DNA of 64,000 nucleotides from Clostridium sp. DL-VIII (GTDB lineage: Bacteria > Bacillota > Clostridia > Clostridiales > Clostridiaceae), in assembly GCF_000230835.1 (NCBI RefSeq), contig NZ_CM001240.1:5970279-6034278 (forward strand), read 5' to 3'. Of this stretch, positions 8,925 through 16,753 are shown piece by piece (position 1 is the stretch's first letter; each line of letters begins with the position of its first letter). The notes beneath the pieces were generated by a model. That model did no database searches, was not told where the DNA came from, and saw only the letters and a list, made by a program, of their open reading frames with translations. A program made the translations under genes and the position numbers.

Positions 8925-10013
8925 TTAAACACCTTTAATTATATTTTTATAAATTTCATCAACATGTTTGAAATTATCTTCGATATTATAGTTTTCTTCT
9001 ACGAACTTCCTTGCACTCTTTCCCATGCTCTTCATAAGTTCTTTATTTCTAACTAGCATTTCAATCTTATCAGCTAAATCTTCTACAGATTTTTTCTTAG
9101 CTACCAAGCTTGTTACATTAGGCTTTGTTGATTCCATGAGTCCACCAACATCTGTTACGACAACCGGTGTACCACACGCTTCTGCTTCAACTGCTGCAAC
9201 GCCAAAACTTTCACTATCTAATGTCGAAGGGAAAACTGCTAAGTCAAAATTTTGAAATTCCTTAATTACATCATTAGGCTTTACAAAACCTAAAAAGCTA
9301 ACATCTTCAGTTACATTAAGTTCTTTTGATAATTCTTTTAAATACCCCTCTTGACTTCCTTTTCCACCAATTCTAAGCTTTAGATTTAAATCTTTATTTC
9401 TATCTTTTACTTCCTTAAAGGCTTTAATCAAGTATTGTATTCCATACTTCTCCTCTAAGGTTTTAATAGTTCCAATCACAAGCTCCTCTTTTTCAATTTT
9501 ATTTGGAATAAATTTATTGATATCTACACCAAAAGGAGTCACTTCTATGGGTTTATTAGTATATTTTTGAGTTTCTATTTTCATAACATTGCTCGTTGAC
9601 AAAATATAATCTGCTTTTTTCAGGTTATGTTTTATTATAAATTTATGTATAGGCGATTTAACCGGGAAGTCATAGATATCAGCTCCCCATACTGAAATAA
9701 TATATGGGTGATATTTTGCTATAGCTCCGAATAATCCATAACTGCTAGCATAATGAGCATGTAATATATCAGGATTGATTTCTTTAATTAAAGCCCTGAC
9801 TCTCTTTATCTTTTTCAAATATTCTAATAATTTATTCTTATCTGAAGATCTTTTCATAACGTTATCCTGCACATCTAATGAATGAACTGTTACTCCTTCA
9901 TACTCACCTTTTCCAAGGGATATAACATGAATGTCATACCCCTTGTGTATAAAATAATTTAACCATTTATGAGTGTGTGCACTATTAATATCTGCTAAAT
10001 AGCATATTTTCAT
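8925..10013 (-). CDS. Glycosyltransferase family 4
   Basis: Predicted retaining sugar transferase using a nucleotide sugar, acting at the inner membrane face on a lipid-linked oligosaccharide. 362 residues, GT-B fold. The N-terminal domain begins MKICYLADINSAHTHKWLNYF; the C-terminal domain carries VIGTIKTLEEKYGIQYLIKAF, LRIGGKGSQ and the GT4 nucleotide-sugar motif ESFGVAAVEAEACGTPVVVTD (E-x7-E). ATG follows GGAGGCC. It is the last gene of a minus-strand surface-polysaccharide group (14441 down to here), just after galU. The sugar and acceptor are not predictable. Confidence 0.9.
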   Translation of the reverse strand: MKICYLADINSAHTHKWLNYFIHKGYDIHVISLGKGEYEGVTVHSLDVQDNVMKRSSDKNKLLEYLKKIKRVRALIKEINPDILHAHYASSYGLFGAIAKYHPYIISVWGADIYDFPVKSPIHKFIIKHNLKKADYILSTSNVMKIETQKYTNKPIEVTPFGVDINKFIPNKIEKEELVIGTIKTLEEKYGIQYLIKAFKEVKDRNKDLNLKLRIGGKGSQEGYLKELSKELNVTEDVSFLGFVKPNDVIKEFQNFDLAVFPSTLDSESFGVAAVEAEACGTPVVVTDVGGLMESTKPNVTSLVAKKKSVEDLADKIEMLVRNKELMKSMGKSARKFVEENYNIEDNFKHVDEIYKNIIKGV

Positions 10014-10032
10014 AAAATTTAGGCCTCCATAA

Positions 10033-10088
10033 TCTATAGATATCCAATTTTCAACTTAGCCTTATGTGATAGCTTACCGAAATCAATA
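10033..10088. repeat. Degenerate copy of family F repeat
   Basis: TATAGATATCCAATTTTCAA followed by CTTATGTGATAGCTTACCGA and AATCA resembles the right-hand end of the 6257-6515 element read on its minus strand. It lies in the short gap between galU and the GT4 gene. Confidence 0.45.
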
Positions 10089-10093
10089 TTATT

Positions 10094-10966
10094 CTATATT
10101 TGTTCCCAAGGTTTAGTATTTAAATAATTTATAAAATCTTCTCTTAATTCATCCTTCTTTAAAGCAAATTCTATAGTTGCCTGTAAGAAACCTAATTTAT
10201 CTCCAACATCATACCTTTTTCCTTCAAAATTATATGCATACATAGCTTCTTTAGTAATTAATGTTTTTAAAGCATCGGTTAATTGAATTTCTCCGCCTTT
10301 TCCAGGTTTAGTATTTTCTAATATATTAAATATTTCTGGTGTAATGATATATCTTCCAAGTATTGCAACATTACTTGGTGCTTCTTCAACAGATGGTTTT
10401 TCAACTAAATCCTTTACTTTATAAACTCTATCTTCTATATGAATTCCATCTACGATACCATATTTAGGTACATTTTCCTTGGCTACTGTCTGAACTCCTA
10501 AAATGGTAGTCTTATATTCACTATAACAATCTATTAATTGTTTTAAGCATGGAGTTTCACTGTCAACTACATCATCTCCTAGTAAAACTGCAAATGGTTC
10601 ATTTCCAACAAAAGTTTTTGCACAATGGATTGCGTGACCTAATCCTCTAGGTTCCTTTTGTCTTATATAGTGTATATCAACCATGTCAGAAATATCTCTT
10701 ACAAGTTCAAGTAATTCAGCTTTTCCTGACTTCTCTAGCTCTAATTCCAATTCAATTGACTTATCAAAATGATCTTCTATAGATTTCTTATTTCTACCTG
10801 TAATAATAAGAATTTCCTCAATTCCAGAAGCAACTGCTTCCTCAACAATATATTGAATTGTTGGCTTATCAACTACAGGAAGCATTTCCTTTGGTTGAGC
10901 CTTAGTTGCTGGTAAAAATCTTGTTCCAAGCCCTGCTGCTGGTATAATAGCCTTTTTTACTTTCAT
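10094..10966 (-). CDS. galU: UTP-glucose-1-phosphate uridylyltransferase
   Basis: Makes UDP-glucose from UTP and glucose-1-phosphate, the precursor for UDP-sugars used by the surrounding polysaccharide genes. 290 residues, normal for bacterial GalU. It has the nucleotidyltransferase signature AGLGTRFLPATKAQPKEMLP at the N-terminus, KPTIQYIVEEA after it, LLGDDVV (metal-binding Asp) at about residue 130, and GLGHAIHCAK and GEIQLTDAL, both typical of GalU. The start ATG follows GAGAGGATGATAGG. It lies between the Gfo/Idh oxidoreductase (11202-12305) and the GT4 gene. The 235-nt upstream gap contains AT-rich imperfect repeats only. Confidence 0.95.
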   Translation of the reverse strand: MKVKKAIIPAAGLGTRFLPATKAQPKEMLPVVDKPTIQYIVEEAVASGIEEILIITGRNKKSIEDHFDKSIELELELEKSGKAELLELVRDISDMVDIHYIRQKEPRGLGHAIHCAKTFVGNEPFAVLLGDDVVDSETPCLKQLIDCYSEYKTTILGVQTVAKENVPKYGIVDGIHIEDRVYKVKDLVEKPSVEEAPSNVAILGRYIITPEIFNILENTKPGKGGEIQLTDALKTLITKEAMYAYNFEGKRYDVGDKLGFLQATIEFALKKDELREDFINYLNTKPWEQI

Positions 10967-11201
10967 GACCTATCATCCTCTCACTTTTAAAATTTCTATT
11001 TTTTAACTTCAAAATATATAAATAAATGAATTAGAAATTTGATTTCTCGCTTATAACTTTTGGATTATCTACATATAATTAGAAGTTATGAGTTATTAAT
11101 TATAAGTTATAAATTAAATTTATATTTTGGATATCTATACATAACAAATATATATTTTACTTAATATGCTTTTATTATCCTTAATTTATAATATAAACAT
11201 T

Positions 11202-12305
11202 TTATTTTCTTCCCTTAAATGTATCTTTCATATCCAATGTTTTAAAATCTTTTAACGGAAACTGCACTGGCATTCCTGTCTTTCTCGATTTATATGCCGC
11301 AAGTATTATTGACATTGCCTTTTTACCTTCTTCTCCAGATACCAATGGAGCTCTATTAGTATTTATCGCATCAATTACATCTTTAAATAAAGGTGTGTGT
11401 CCTTCACCATATACGTTATCTATTTTAACATTTACCGATTTCTTAATAGCATCTTCATCTTCGCCGTCAAATCTCCAAGTTTCAAGTTCATTAACTGCAA
11501 GACCTCCAATGGATACTGCTCCAGTTTCTCCAAAAATACTTAAAGTTTCTTCAAGATTTTTTGGATATACACATGCTGACCCTTCAACAATTCCAATAGC
11601 TCCATTTTTGAATCTTATCACTATAGCTCCAAAATCTTCTGCTTCAATATCTCTTAAATATGTATCGCATTCAGCATATACTCTTTCAATTTCTCCACCC
11701 ATCATCCATTGAAGTAAATCAATATTATGTATACATTGGTTCATTAGAGTACCGCCATCTAAAGCCCATGTTCCTCTCCAAGGTGCTTGTTCATAATAGC
11801 CCATATTTCTATTCCAAAGTATCCTTGCTGTACCGTTAATCAATCTTCCAAATTTATTATCTTCTACTGCTTCTCTTAATTTTTGTATTGGCTTATTAAA
11901 TCTATTTTGATGGCAAACTCCAAGCTTAACATCGTTTTCTTTCGCTACCTTAATCATTTCATTAGCATCTTCAATAGACATTGCCATTGGTTTTTCAACT
12001 AATGCATTCGCTCCATTTTTCATTGAATAAATAGCAATTTCTGCATGATATCCACTTTCTGTAGCAATTGTAACTACATCTATTTCTTCCTTTTCTAACA
12101 TTTCCTTGTAATCTGTATATGTATGAACAGACCCTTCTGCTGCTCCAGTCTTTTCAATATATTCTTTTTTCTTTGCTTCAGCATTTTCTAAAATAACATC
12201 ACAAGTTGCAACTAATTCTGCTTCTTCATTATTTTTTGCTAGAGCTTCAACATGCTTATAAGAAATTCTTCCACAACCAATAATTGCAAATTTTAATTTT
12301 TTCAT
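11202..12305 (-). CDS. Gfo/Idh/MocA-family sugar oxidoreductase
   Basis: NAD(P)-dependent dehydrogenase, probably acting on a UDP-sugar for surface polysaccharide, by analogy with WlbA-type enzymes. 367 residues. The Rossmann domain starts KKLKFAIIGCGRISYKH; the family Lys lies in VEKPMAMS (about residue 100); the C-terminal alpha/beta domain includes GGTLMNQCIHNIDLLQWM with the usual catalytic-region His. I start it at MKKLKFAI, with GGGAGAAGG upstream, rather than 16 codons earlier where no ribosome site is seen. Neighbours (GT4, priming transferase, galU) support a role in sugar-nucleotide supply. The exact substrate is unknown; inositol- or glucose-type dehydrogenation cannot be excluded. 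Confidence 0.87.
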   Translation of the reverse strand: MKKLKFAIIGCGRISYKHVEALAKNNEEAELVATCDVILENAEAKKKEYIEKTGAAEGSVHTYTDYKEMLEKEEIDVVTIATESGYHAEIAIYSMKNGANALVEKPMAMSIEDANEMIKVAKENDVKLGVCHQNRFNKPIQKLREAVEDNKFGRLINGTARILWNRNMGYYEQAPWRGTWALDGGTLMNQCIHNIDLLQWMMGGEIERVYAECDTYLRDIEAEDFGAIVIRFKNGAIGIVEGSACVYPKNLEETLSIFGETGAVSIGGLAVNELETWRFDGEDEDAIKKSVNVKIDNVYGEGHTPLFKDVIDAINTNRAPLVSGEEGKKAMSIILAAYKSRKTGMPVQFPLKDFKTLDMKDTFKGRK

Positions 12306-12481
12306 AATATGTTTACCTTCTCCCATTATATTATTAAACAATTGACAATGCATACTTAATGCCCTTTACAGGTAGTCTTCGACCAATTGTAGTTGAAAGC
12401 AATAGGCTTTCTCTTAATTTATTTTTTGAAAAGCCTTTAGCTTTTCTCACTTCACTGACAATTGTTTATAATCAATTGTCA

Positions 12482-12523
12482 ACTGAATTAAATGCATTTT
12501 ATACTGAATTAAATGCATTTTAT
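12482..12523. repeat. 21-bp tandem duplication at the end of a sugar transferase gene
   Basis: ACTGAATTAAATGCATTTTA plus T occurs twice head to tail (12482-12502, 12503-12523). The second copy covers the stop codon and last residues of the phosphosugar transferase, so the first copy duplicates the gene end into the spacer. Confidence 0.85.
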
Positions 12524-13114
12524 TATTGTCTTTAGTATGATATAAATATCAATAAAAATATTATTTCTGTTAATATACTCCAAATTTAGTGCAAGTTTAT
12601 CCGGCATTATTGTATTTATATAAAATTCATCCGGATTTTCTGCTTCTCCGAGTAAATCATTTTCATCCCTATACCTAATCGATGCTAAATCAGTTATCCC
12701 TGGTTTAACTTCTAATACTTTTTTTTGCTTCTCATCATACAGTTTAACATATCTTGGTACCTCTGGTCTTGGTCCTACCAGACTCATATCCCCTTTAAAT
12801 ACGTTTATTAACTGTGGTAATTCATCTAACTTGTATTTTCTTAAAAATGCTCCTATTTTAGTAATTCTACTATCATTTCCTACTGTAATCTGTCTTCCTA
12901 ACTTTTCAGCATTTACAACCATAGTTCTAAACTTAAGGATCTCAAACTCTCTATTCTTTTCACCAACTCTTATCTGCCTAAAAAATACTGGTCCATCAGA
13001 ATCTGTTTTTATCCTAATTGCAATTATAATCAAAATCGGGCTTAATATAATTAACCCCAAAGTAGAGCATACAAAATCAAAGATTCTTTTAACTACTTTA
13101 TTAAATTTATTCAT
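12509..13114 (-). CDS. Undecaprenyl-phosphate phosphosugar transferase (priming enzyme)
   Basis: Starts a surface polysaccharide by moving a sugar-1-phosphate onto undecaprenyl phosphate at the membrane. 201 residues match the short single-domain bacterial sugar transferases (WcaJ/PglC C-terminal type). A membrane-entering helix (residues about 9-32, RIFDFVCSTLGLIILSPILI) is followed by EILKFRTMV, LRKYKLDELPQLINV and GDMSLVGPRPE (the conserved catalytic Asp-Glu and phosphate-binding segments), then VKPGITDLASIRYRDE. ATG follows TAGGAG. It lies after the GT4 gene at 13224-14441 in a probable operon. Sugar identity is unknown. Confidence 0.93.
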   Translation of the reverse strand: MNKFNKVVKRIFDFVCSTLGLIILSPILIIIAIRIKTDSDGPVFFRQIRVGEKNREFEILKFRTMVVNAEKLGRQITVGNDSRITKIGAFLRKYKLDELPQLINVFKGDMSLVGPRPEVPRYVKLYDEKQKKVLEVKPGITDLASIRYRDENDLLGEAENPDEFYINTIMPDKLALNLEYINRNNIFIDIYIILKTIIKCI

Positions 13115-13223
13115 GTATCTACTCCTAAAAAATTATTTAAAATCATATTATCATACATTAATTATTTTACAACAATTTAATATACTTAACCTCATAATTT
13201 GCATTTCTTCATAAATTTTTAAG

Positions 13224-14441
13224 TTATTTCAATGCATCTAAGAACTTTTCTGCAAGTCCATGATAAGTATGATTTTCTAGCACATAATCTTTTCCATTTT
13301 GACCTAATTTATTTTTCTCTTCTTCACTTAAACTCTTTATTTTCATAACAGCATCTACTATAGCTTGTGGATTTTCAGCTGGTACTGTGATGCCACAACT
13401 TGAGTCTTTTACAGGATCATTTGAAGCCTCCACTGCATATATTACTGGTCTTGCTGCCATCATATAGTCAAATAATTTATTAGGACTTACTCCATAGTTA
13501 AATAGGTTTTGCTTTTTTAACCCTATATAACATATGTCTAATAATTGTAGTACATTATCCATATTGTCTTTTAGCACTGGATCTAAAAATTCTATATTAG
13601 TTACATTATTTGTCTTTGCATATTGAATCAATTGATCTTTTACATTTCCATTTCCAACTAGCACATACTTTATTTTTTCATCTGTTGTCTTTTTAGCTGC
13701 ATCAATAAGTGTATCTAATACATTTGCTGGAGAGTGATTACCTGTATATCCTATTAAAAAATAGCCTTCTTCTTTTAATTCTTTCAATCTCTCAATTGTC
13801 TTTTCCATAGGAGCATTTTTCTTTTCTCCCACAATAATTCCATTAGGAACATGAACATAATTACTTGTATTAAATCCTCTATCTTTAATATGTCTATCTG
13901 CATTCGGTAAAATTGAAATTATTTTATCGCTGTTTTTAAAAGCAAAGTCTTCTGCCCTTTGAAGCAATACTATGGCTGGATTATTCTTAGAGTATCCCCC
14001 TATTTCCATAGGTGTCAATGGCCATAAATCATGTATTTCAAAGAAAACCTTTCCCTTAGCTCTTTTAGCAATCCTATGCGCTGGATATATATCTAAAGGG
14101 TAAGTAGAAGATGCTATGACTGCATCTGGCTTATATTTATCTGAAACTTTTTTATAATTCATTCTTAATTTATACATAAACGCTGCTATATTTTTTATTC
14201 TTCCAACGCCATTTCCATGATATTCAGGTGTCTTAACCCATACATATGTAATTCCATCAATTATTTCCTCTTGAAAATCTTCTTGTATCTTAGGGTTTTT
14301 CTTTCTTAAATGAGAAAAATCAGCGGCAAGTATAGTCACCTTGTGTCCCATATTAGCCCATTCTCTCCCCATATAATAAGGTCTAAATTCCATTCCATGA
14401 TAATCAGACCCAGCATAGTGATTTATAAGTAAGATATTCAT
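13224..14441 (-). CDS. Glycosyltransferase family 4 (WbuB-like)
   Basis: 405-residue GT-B enzyme, first gene of a probable minus-strand operon. It begins MNILLINHYAGSDYHGMEFR, has EIHDLWPLTPMEIGGYSK in the N-terminal domain, and VHVPNGI, LIGYTGNHSPANVLDTLIDA and KYVLVGNGNVKDQL in the nucleotide-sugar domain, with GVSPNKLFDYMMAARPVIYA as the GT4 donor-binding region. That combination resembles WbuB-type fucosamine/aminosugar transferases of O-antigen clusters. ATG is preceded by AAAAAAAGGAG. The long upstream gap holds an extended -10 candidate (TGTTATAAT) near 14489. Donor and acceptor are not certain. Confidence 0.9.
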   Translation of the reverse strand: MNILLINHYAGSDYHGMEFRPYYMGREWANMGHKVTILAADFSHLRKKNPKIQEDFQEEIIDGITYVWVKTPEYHGNGVGRIKNIAAFMYKLRMNYKKVSDKYKPDAVIASSTYPLDIYPAHRIAKRAKGKVFFEIHDLWPLTPMEIGGYSKNNPAIVLLQRAEDFAFKNSDKIISILPNADRHIKDRGFNTSNYVHVPNGIIVGEKKNAPMEKTIERLKELKEEGYFLIGYTGNHSPANVLDTLIDAAKKTTDEKIKYVLVGNGNVKDQLIQYAKTNNVTNIEFLDPVLKDNMDNVLQLLDICYIGLKKQNLFNYGVSPNKLFDYMMAARPVIYAVEASNDPVKDSSCGITVPAENPQAIVDAVMKIKSLSEEEKNKLGQNGKDYVLENHTYHGLAEKFLDALK

Positions 14442-14530
14442 CTTAATTTGCTCCTTTTTTTACAATATAATGCTAATTAACCCTATAGATTATAACACAA
14501 GTGAGAGTCAAAATCTATGATTTTGCTTCT

Positions 14531-14570
14531 CAAACTTGCTCAGCGAGCGTATGCGAGTCGAGTTTCCTTA
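14531..14570. repeat. Imperfect intergenic repeat, copy 1
   Basis: CAAACTTGCTCAGCGAGCG followed by TATGCGAGTCGAGTTTCC resembles 14645-14682 (same order AACTT, CTCAG, GCGA, TCGAGTTTCC). It is visibly richer in G and C than the surrounding spacer. Confidence 0.5.
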
Positions 14571-14644
14571 GAAAAAAGAACCTTAAATCTACCCTAACGT
14601 TATATTTGCGCTTTATACTTTATTATACCTCTACGATTTTCTAG

Positions 14645-14682
14645 GCGAACTTACTCAGTGAACGAAGCGAATCGAGTTTCCC
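14645..14682. repeat. Imperfect intergenic repeat, copy 2
   Basis: GCGAACTTACTCAGTGAACG followed by AAGCGAATCGAGTTTCCCC, direct repeat of 14531-14570 about 114 nt away. Confidence 0.5.
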
Positions 14683-15011
14683 CATATAAAAATATTATTT
14701 CCACACTCTTCAACATAATTTCTTATCCCACGATTTTTTTGGTTTTACTAATCTTTTAACATTCGTAAAATTCGCTAAATCTTTAATTAGTATTTCTGAG
14801 AATCATAATCTCGTAAACCTATATATCAGTATTCTACTGTTATAAATAATTTTACTCTTCCTTATAATTACAACATATAAATTATAAGTGTATGATTAAT
14901 GAATATAATATGCTAAAATAGTACTGTATTTTTAGATGAATATTTAATCCTAAAGAAAACATCAAGTATATGAAGGAAAATAACTTTTTTAAATTTAAGG
15001 AGGAATAGTAC

Positions 15012-16076
15012 ATGAAAGTACTAACTGTTATAGGCGCTAGACCACAATTTATAAAAGCTGCAACAGTATCAAATAAAATTAGAAGAAATGGAAATAGTGA
15101 AATATTAGTACACACTGGGCAACATTATGATAATAACATGTCTGATATATTTTTTGAGGAGCTTGGAATCCCAAAGCCTAATTATAACTTAAGTATTGGT
15201 TCATCAAATCATGGTCATCAAACTGGCAGTATGTTAATAGCTCTTGAAGAAATATACTTAAAAGAAAAGCCTGATATGGTTTTAGTTTATGGAGATACAA
15301 ATTCAACTCTTGCTGGAAGCCTTTGTGCCAGCAAACTATTAATACCAGTGGCTCATGTAGAGGCTGGACTTAGAAGCTTTAATAAAGTCATGCCAGAAGA
15401 ACAAAATAGAATCTTAACCGATCATATATCTGACTTACTTTTCACACCAACCTTAACAGCCGTAAATAATTTAAAAAATGAAAATATTACAAAGGGTGTT
15501 CATAATGTTGGTGATGTAATGTATGATGCTGTAAATCTTTTTAAAGAAAGAGCTAAAGAAGTATCTACTATACTCGAAAAATTAGACTTGGCTCCTGAAA
15601 GCTACATACTATCTACAATACATCGTGCAGAAAATACAAACAGCATAGAAAGATTAACTTCAATAATTAATGCTTTAAGCAATTCTGGAAAGAGAATAAT
15701 ACTTCCTCTCCATCCAAGAACAAAAAAATTCATTGAAGAATATAATCTTCATATTGGAGATAATATTAGAATCATAGAACCTGTCGGATACTTAGATATG
15801 CTTTCCTTACAAGGAAATTCTCAAAAAATAGTTACAGATAGCGGCGGAGTTCAAAAAGAAGCTTATTTCTTAAAGAAGCCATGCATAACTATGAGAGACG
15901 AAACTGAATGGGTAGAAACGGTAGATAATGGCTGGAACGTCATAGTTGGTAGTGATTCTAATAAAATCATGGATGCATTAGAATCGTTTAATCCAACTGG
16001 TACTCCTGCTTCTGTCTTTGGAAATGGAGATACATCTTCAGTGATCACCCAAATCATCGAAGGTTATTTAAAATAG
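15012..16076 (+). CDS. wecB: UDP-N-acetylglucosamine 2-epimerase (non-hydrolysing)
   Basis: Interconverts UDP-GlcNAc and UDP-ManNAc, supplying ManNAc for surface polymers. 354 residues, GT-B-like fold. The start MKVLTVIGARPQFIKAA is the family signature; HTGQHYDNNMSD, VYGDTNSTLAG, HVEAGLRSF, MPEEQNR and TDSGGVQKEA carry the conserved catalytic and UDP-binding residues. ATG follows AAGGAGGAATAGTAC. It is one of few plus-strand genes, divergent from the GT4 operon and ended by its own terminator, so it is a single transcription unit within the polysaccharide region. Confidence 0.95.
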   Translation: MKVLTVIGARPQFIKAATVSNKIRRNGNSEILVHTGQHYDNNMSDIFFEELGIPKPNYNLSIGSSNHGHQTGSMLIALEEIYLKEKPDMVLVYGDTNSTLAGSLCASKLLIPVAHVEAGLRSFNKVMPEEQNRILTDHISDLLFTPTLTAVNNLKNENITKGVHNVGDVMYDAVNLFKERAKEVSTILEKLDLAPESYILSTIHRAENTNSIERLTSIINALSNSGKRIILPLHPRTKKFIEEYNLHIGDNIRIIEPVGYLDMLSLQGNSQKIVTDSGGVQKEAYFLKKPCITMRDETEWVETVDNGWNVIVGSDSNKIMDALESFNPTGTPASVFGNGDTSSVITQIIEGYLK

Positions 16077-16094
16077 TACAAGAAAATAATTTCT

Positions 16095-16139
16095 AAAAAA
16101 ACGAATTATGTAACTAACTATTACTTAATTCGTTTTTTT
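16095..16139 (+). terminator. Terminator of wecB
   Basis: AAAAAAACGAATTA / TAATTCGTTTTTTT, 14-bp perfect arms with a 17-nt loop and built-in T-run, 18 nt past the stop. Confidence 0.85.
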
Positions 16140-16214
16140 ATTATAAGATTTCAAAGTCACTTATATTTTAGTAATTATATATTTTTTTATTTTATTAATG
16201 CGATGAAAAATTAC

Positions 16215-16242
16215 TTGTATATTATGTAATATATGTTATAAT
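16215..16242 (+). promoter_or_regulatory. Candidate promoter upstream of amylase
   Basis: TTGTAT, 16-nt spacer, TATAAT. It lies 29 nt before an operator-like palindrome, a position suited to repression. Confidence 0.5.
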
Positions 16243-16270
16243 ATGTAGGAAATGATATTTTGCTAATTCA

Positions 16271-16284
16271 TGCAAACGAATGCA
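16271..16284. promoter_or_regulatory. LacI/CcpA-type operator candidate 1
   Basis: TGCAAACGAATGCA: TGCA ends with central ACG, close to cre and MalR-type sites, placed just downstream of the candidate promoter. Confidence 0.45.
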
Positions 16285-16701
16285 GAAATACTTTCCATTA
16301 TATTCTATTTTTTCATTAAATAGATTATTGGATATTAATTGTTTAGCTCTGTAATTAATACTAATAATTTTAGTAAAATACGTTTAATTAAATCACTTCT
16401 TATTCAAACTATTCCTCAAACTATAATCATAGTAGTAAAGCTAAAAAAACTTTAATGTACTGCTAGTTATATTCTTAAATAATTACCTAAAATTTAAAAT
16501 TTCAGCAATTTGTATGAGCATATCTTAAGCTACTTATTAACATAGGTTACAACTATGTCTTTCTAAAGCCTTAAGATTCCTCAATAAATTAAATATAAAA
16601 ATTCAACTAAAGGAGGCTGATATTGGCACAAAAACATTCACATTAAGGAGAAGTTTATTTAACAGTATACACACAAGATAAAGTATAATATTTTTATATT
16701 A

Positions 16702-16715
16702 TGCAAACGTTTGAA
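16702..16715. promoter_or_regulatory. LacI/CcpA-type operator candidate 2
   Basis: TGCAAACGTTTGAA contains the perfect palindrome CAAACGTTTG, 39 nt before the amylase start; the central CG fits the LacI family including CcpA. Confidence 0.5.
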
Positions 16716-16753
16716 TAAGAATTTCAATAATGTTATAAGGAGTGTGTAAGTAA

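Larger units (their letters stand above)
14442..15011. other. 570-nt divergent intergenic region
   Basis: Between the minus-strand GT4 operon and plus-strand wecB. A minus-strand extended -10 (TGTTATAAT, -10 at 14489-14494) faces the GT4 gene; a TATAAT at 14904-14909 faces wecB without a clear -35. The middle holds two similar GC-richer stretches (14531-14570 and 14645-14682). No gene is supported here. Confidence 0.5.
16140..16753. other. 614-nt leader region of the amylase gene
   Basis: No open frame of note. A sigma-A-like promoter lies at 16215-16242 and two LacI/CcpA-type operator-like palindromes lie at 16271 and 16702. If that promoter drives the amylase, the transcript has a ~500-nt untranslated leader. 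A second AAAGGAGG at 16613-16620 precedes only a seven-codon frame. Confidence 0.5.

Noticed and set aside
16613..16645. Leader peptide gene before the amylase
   Set aside because: The AAAGGAGG is followed only by a TTG frame of seven codons with no regulatory residue pattern.
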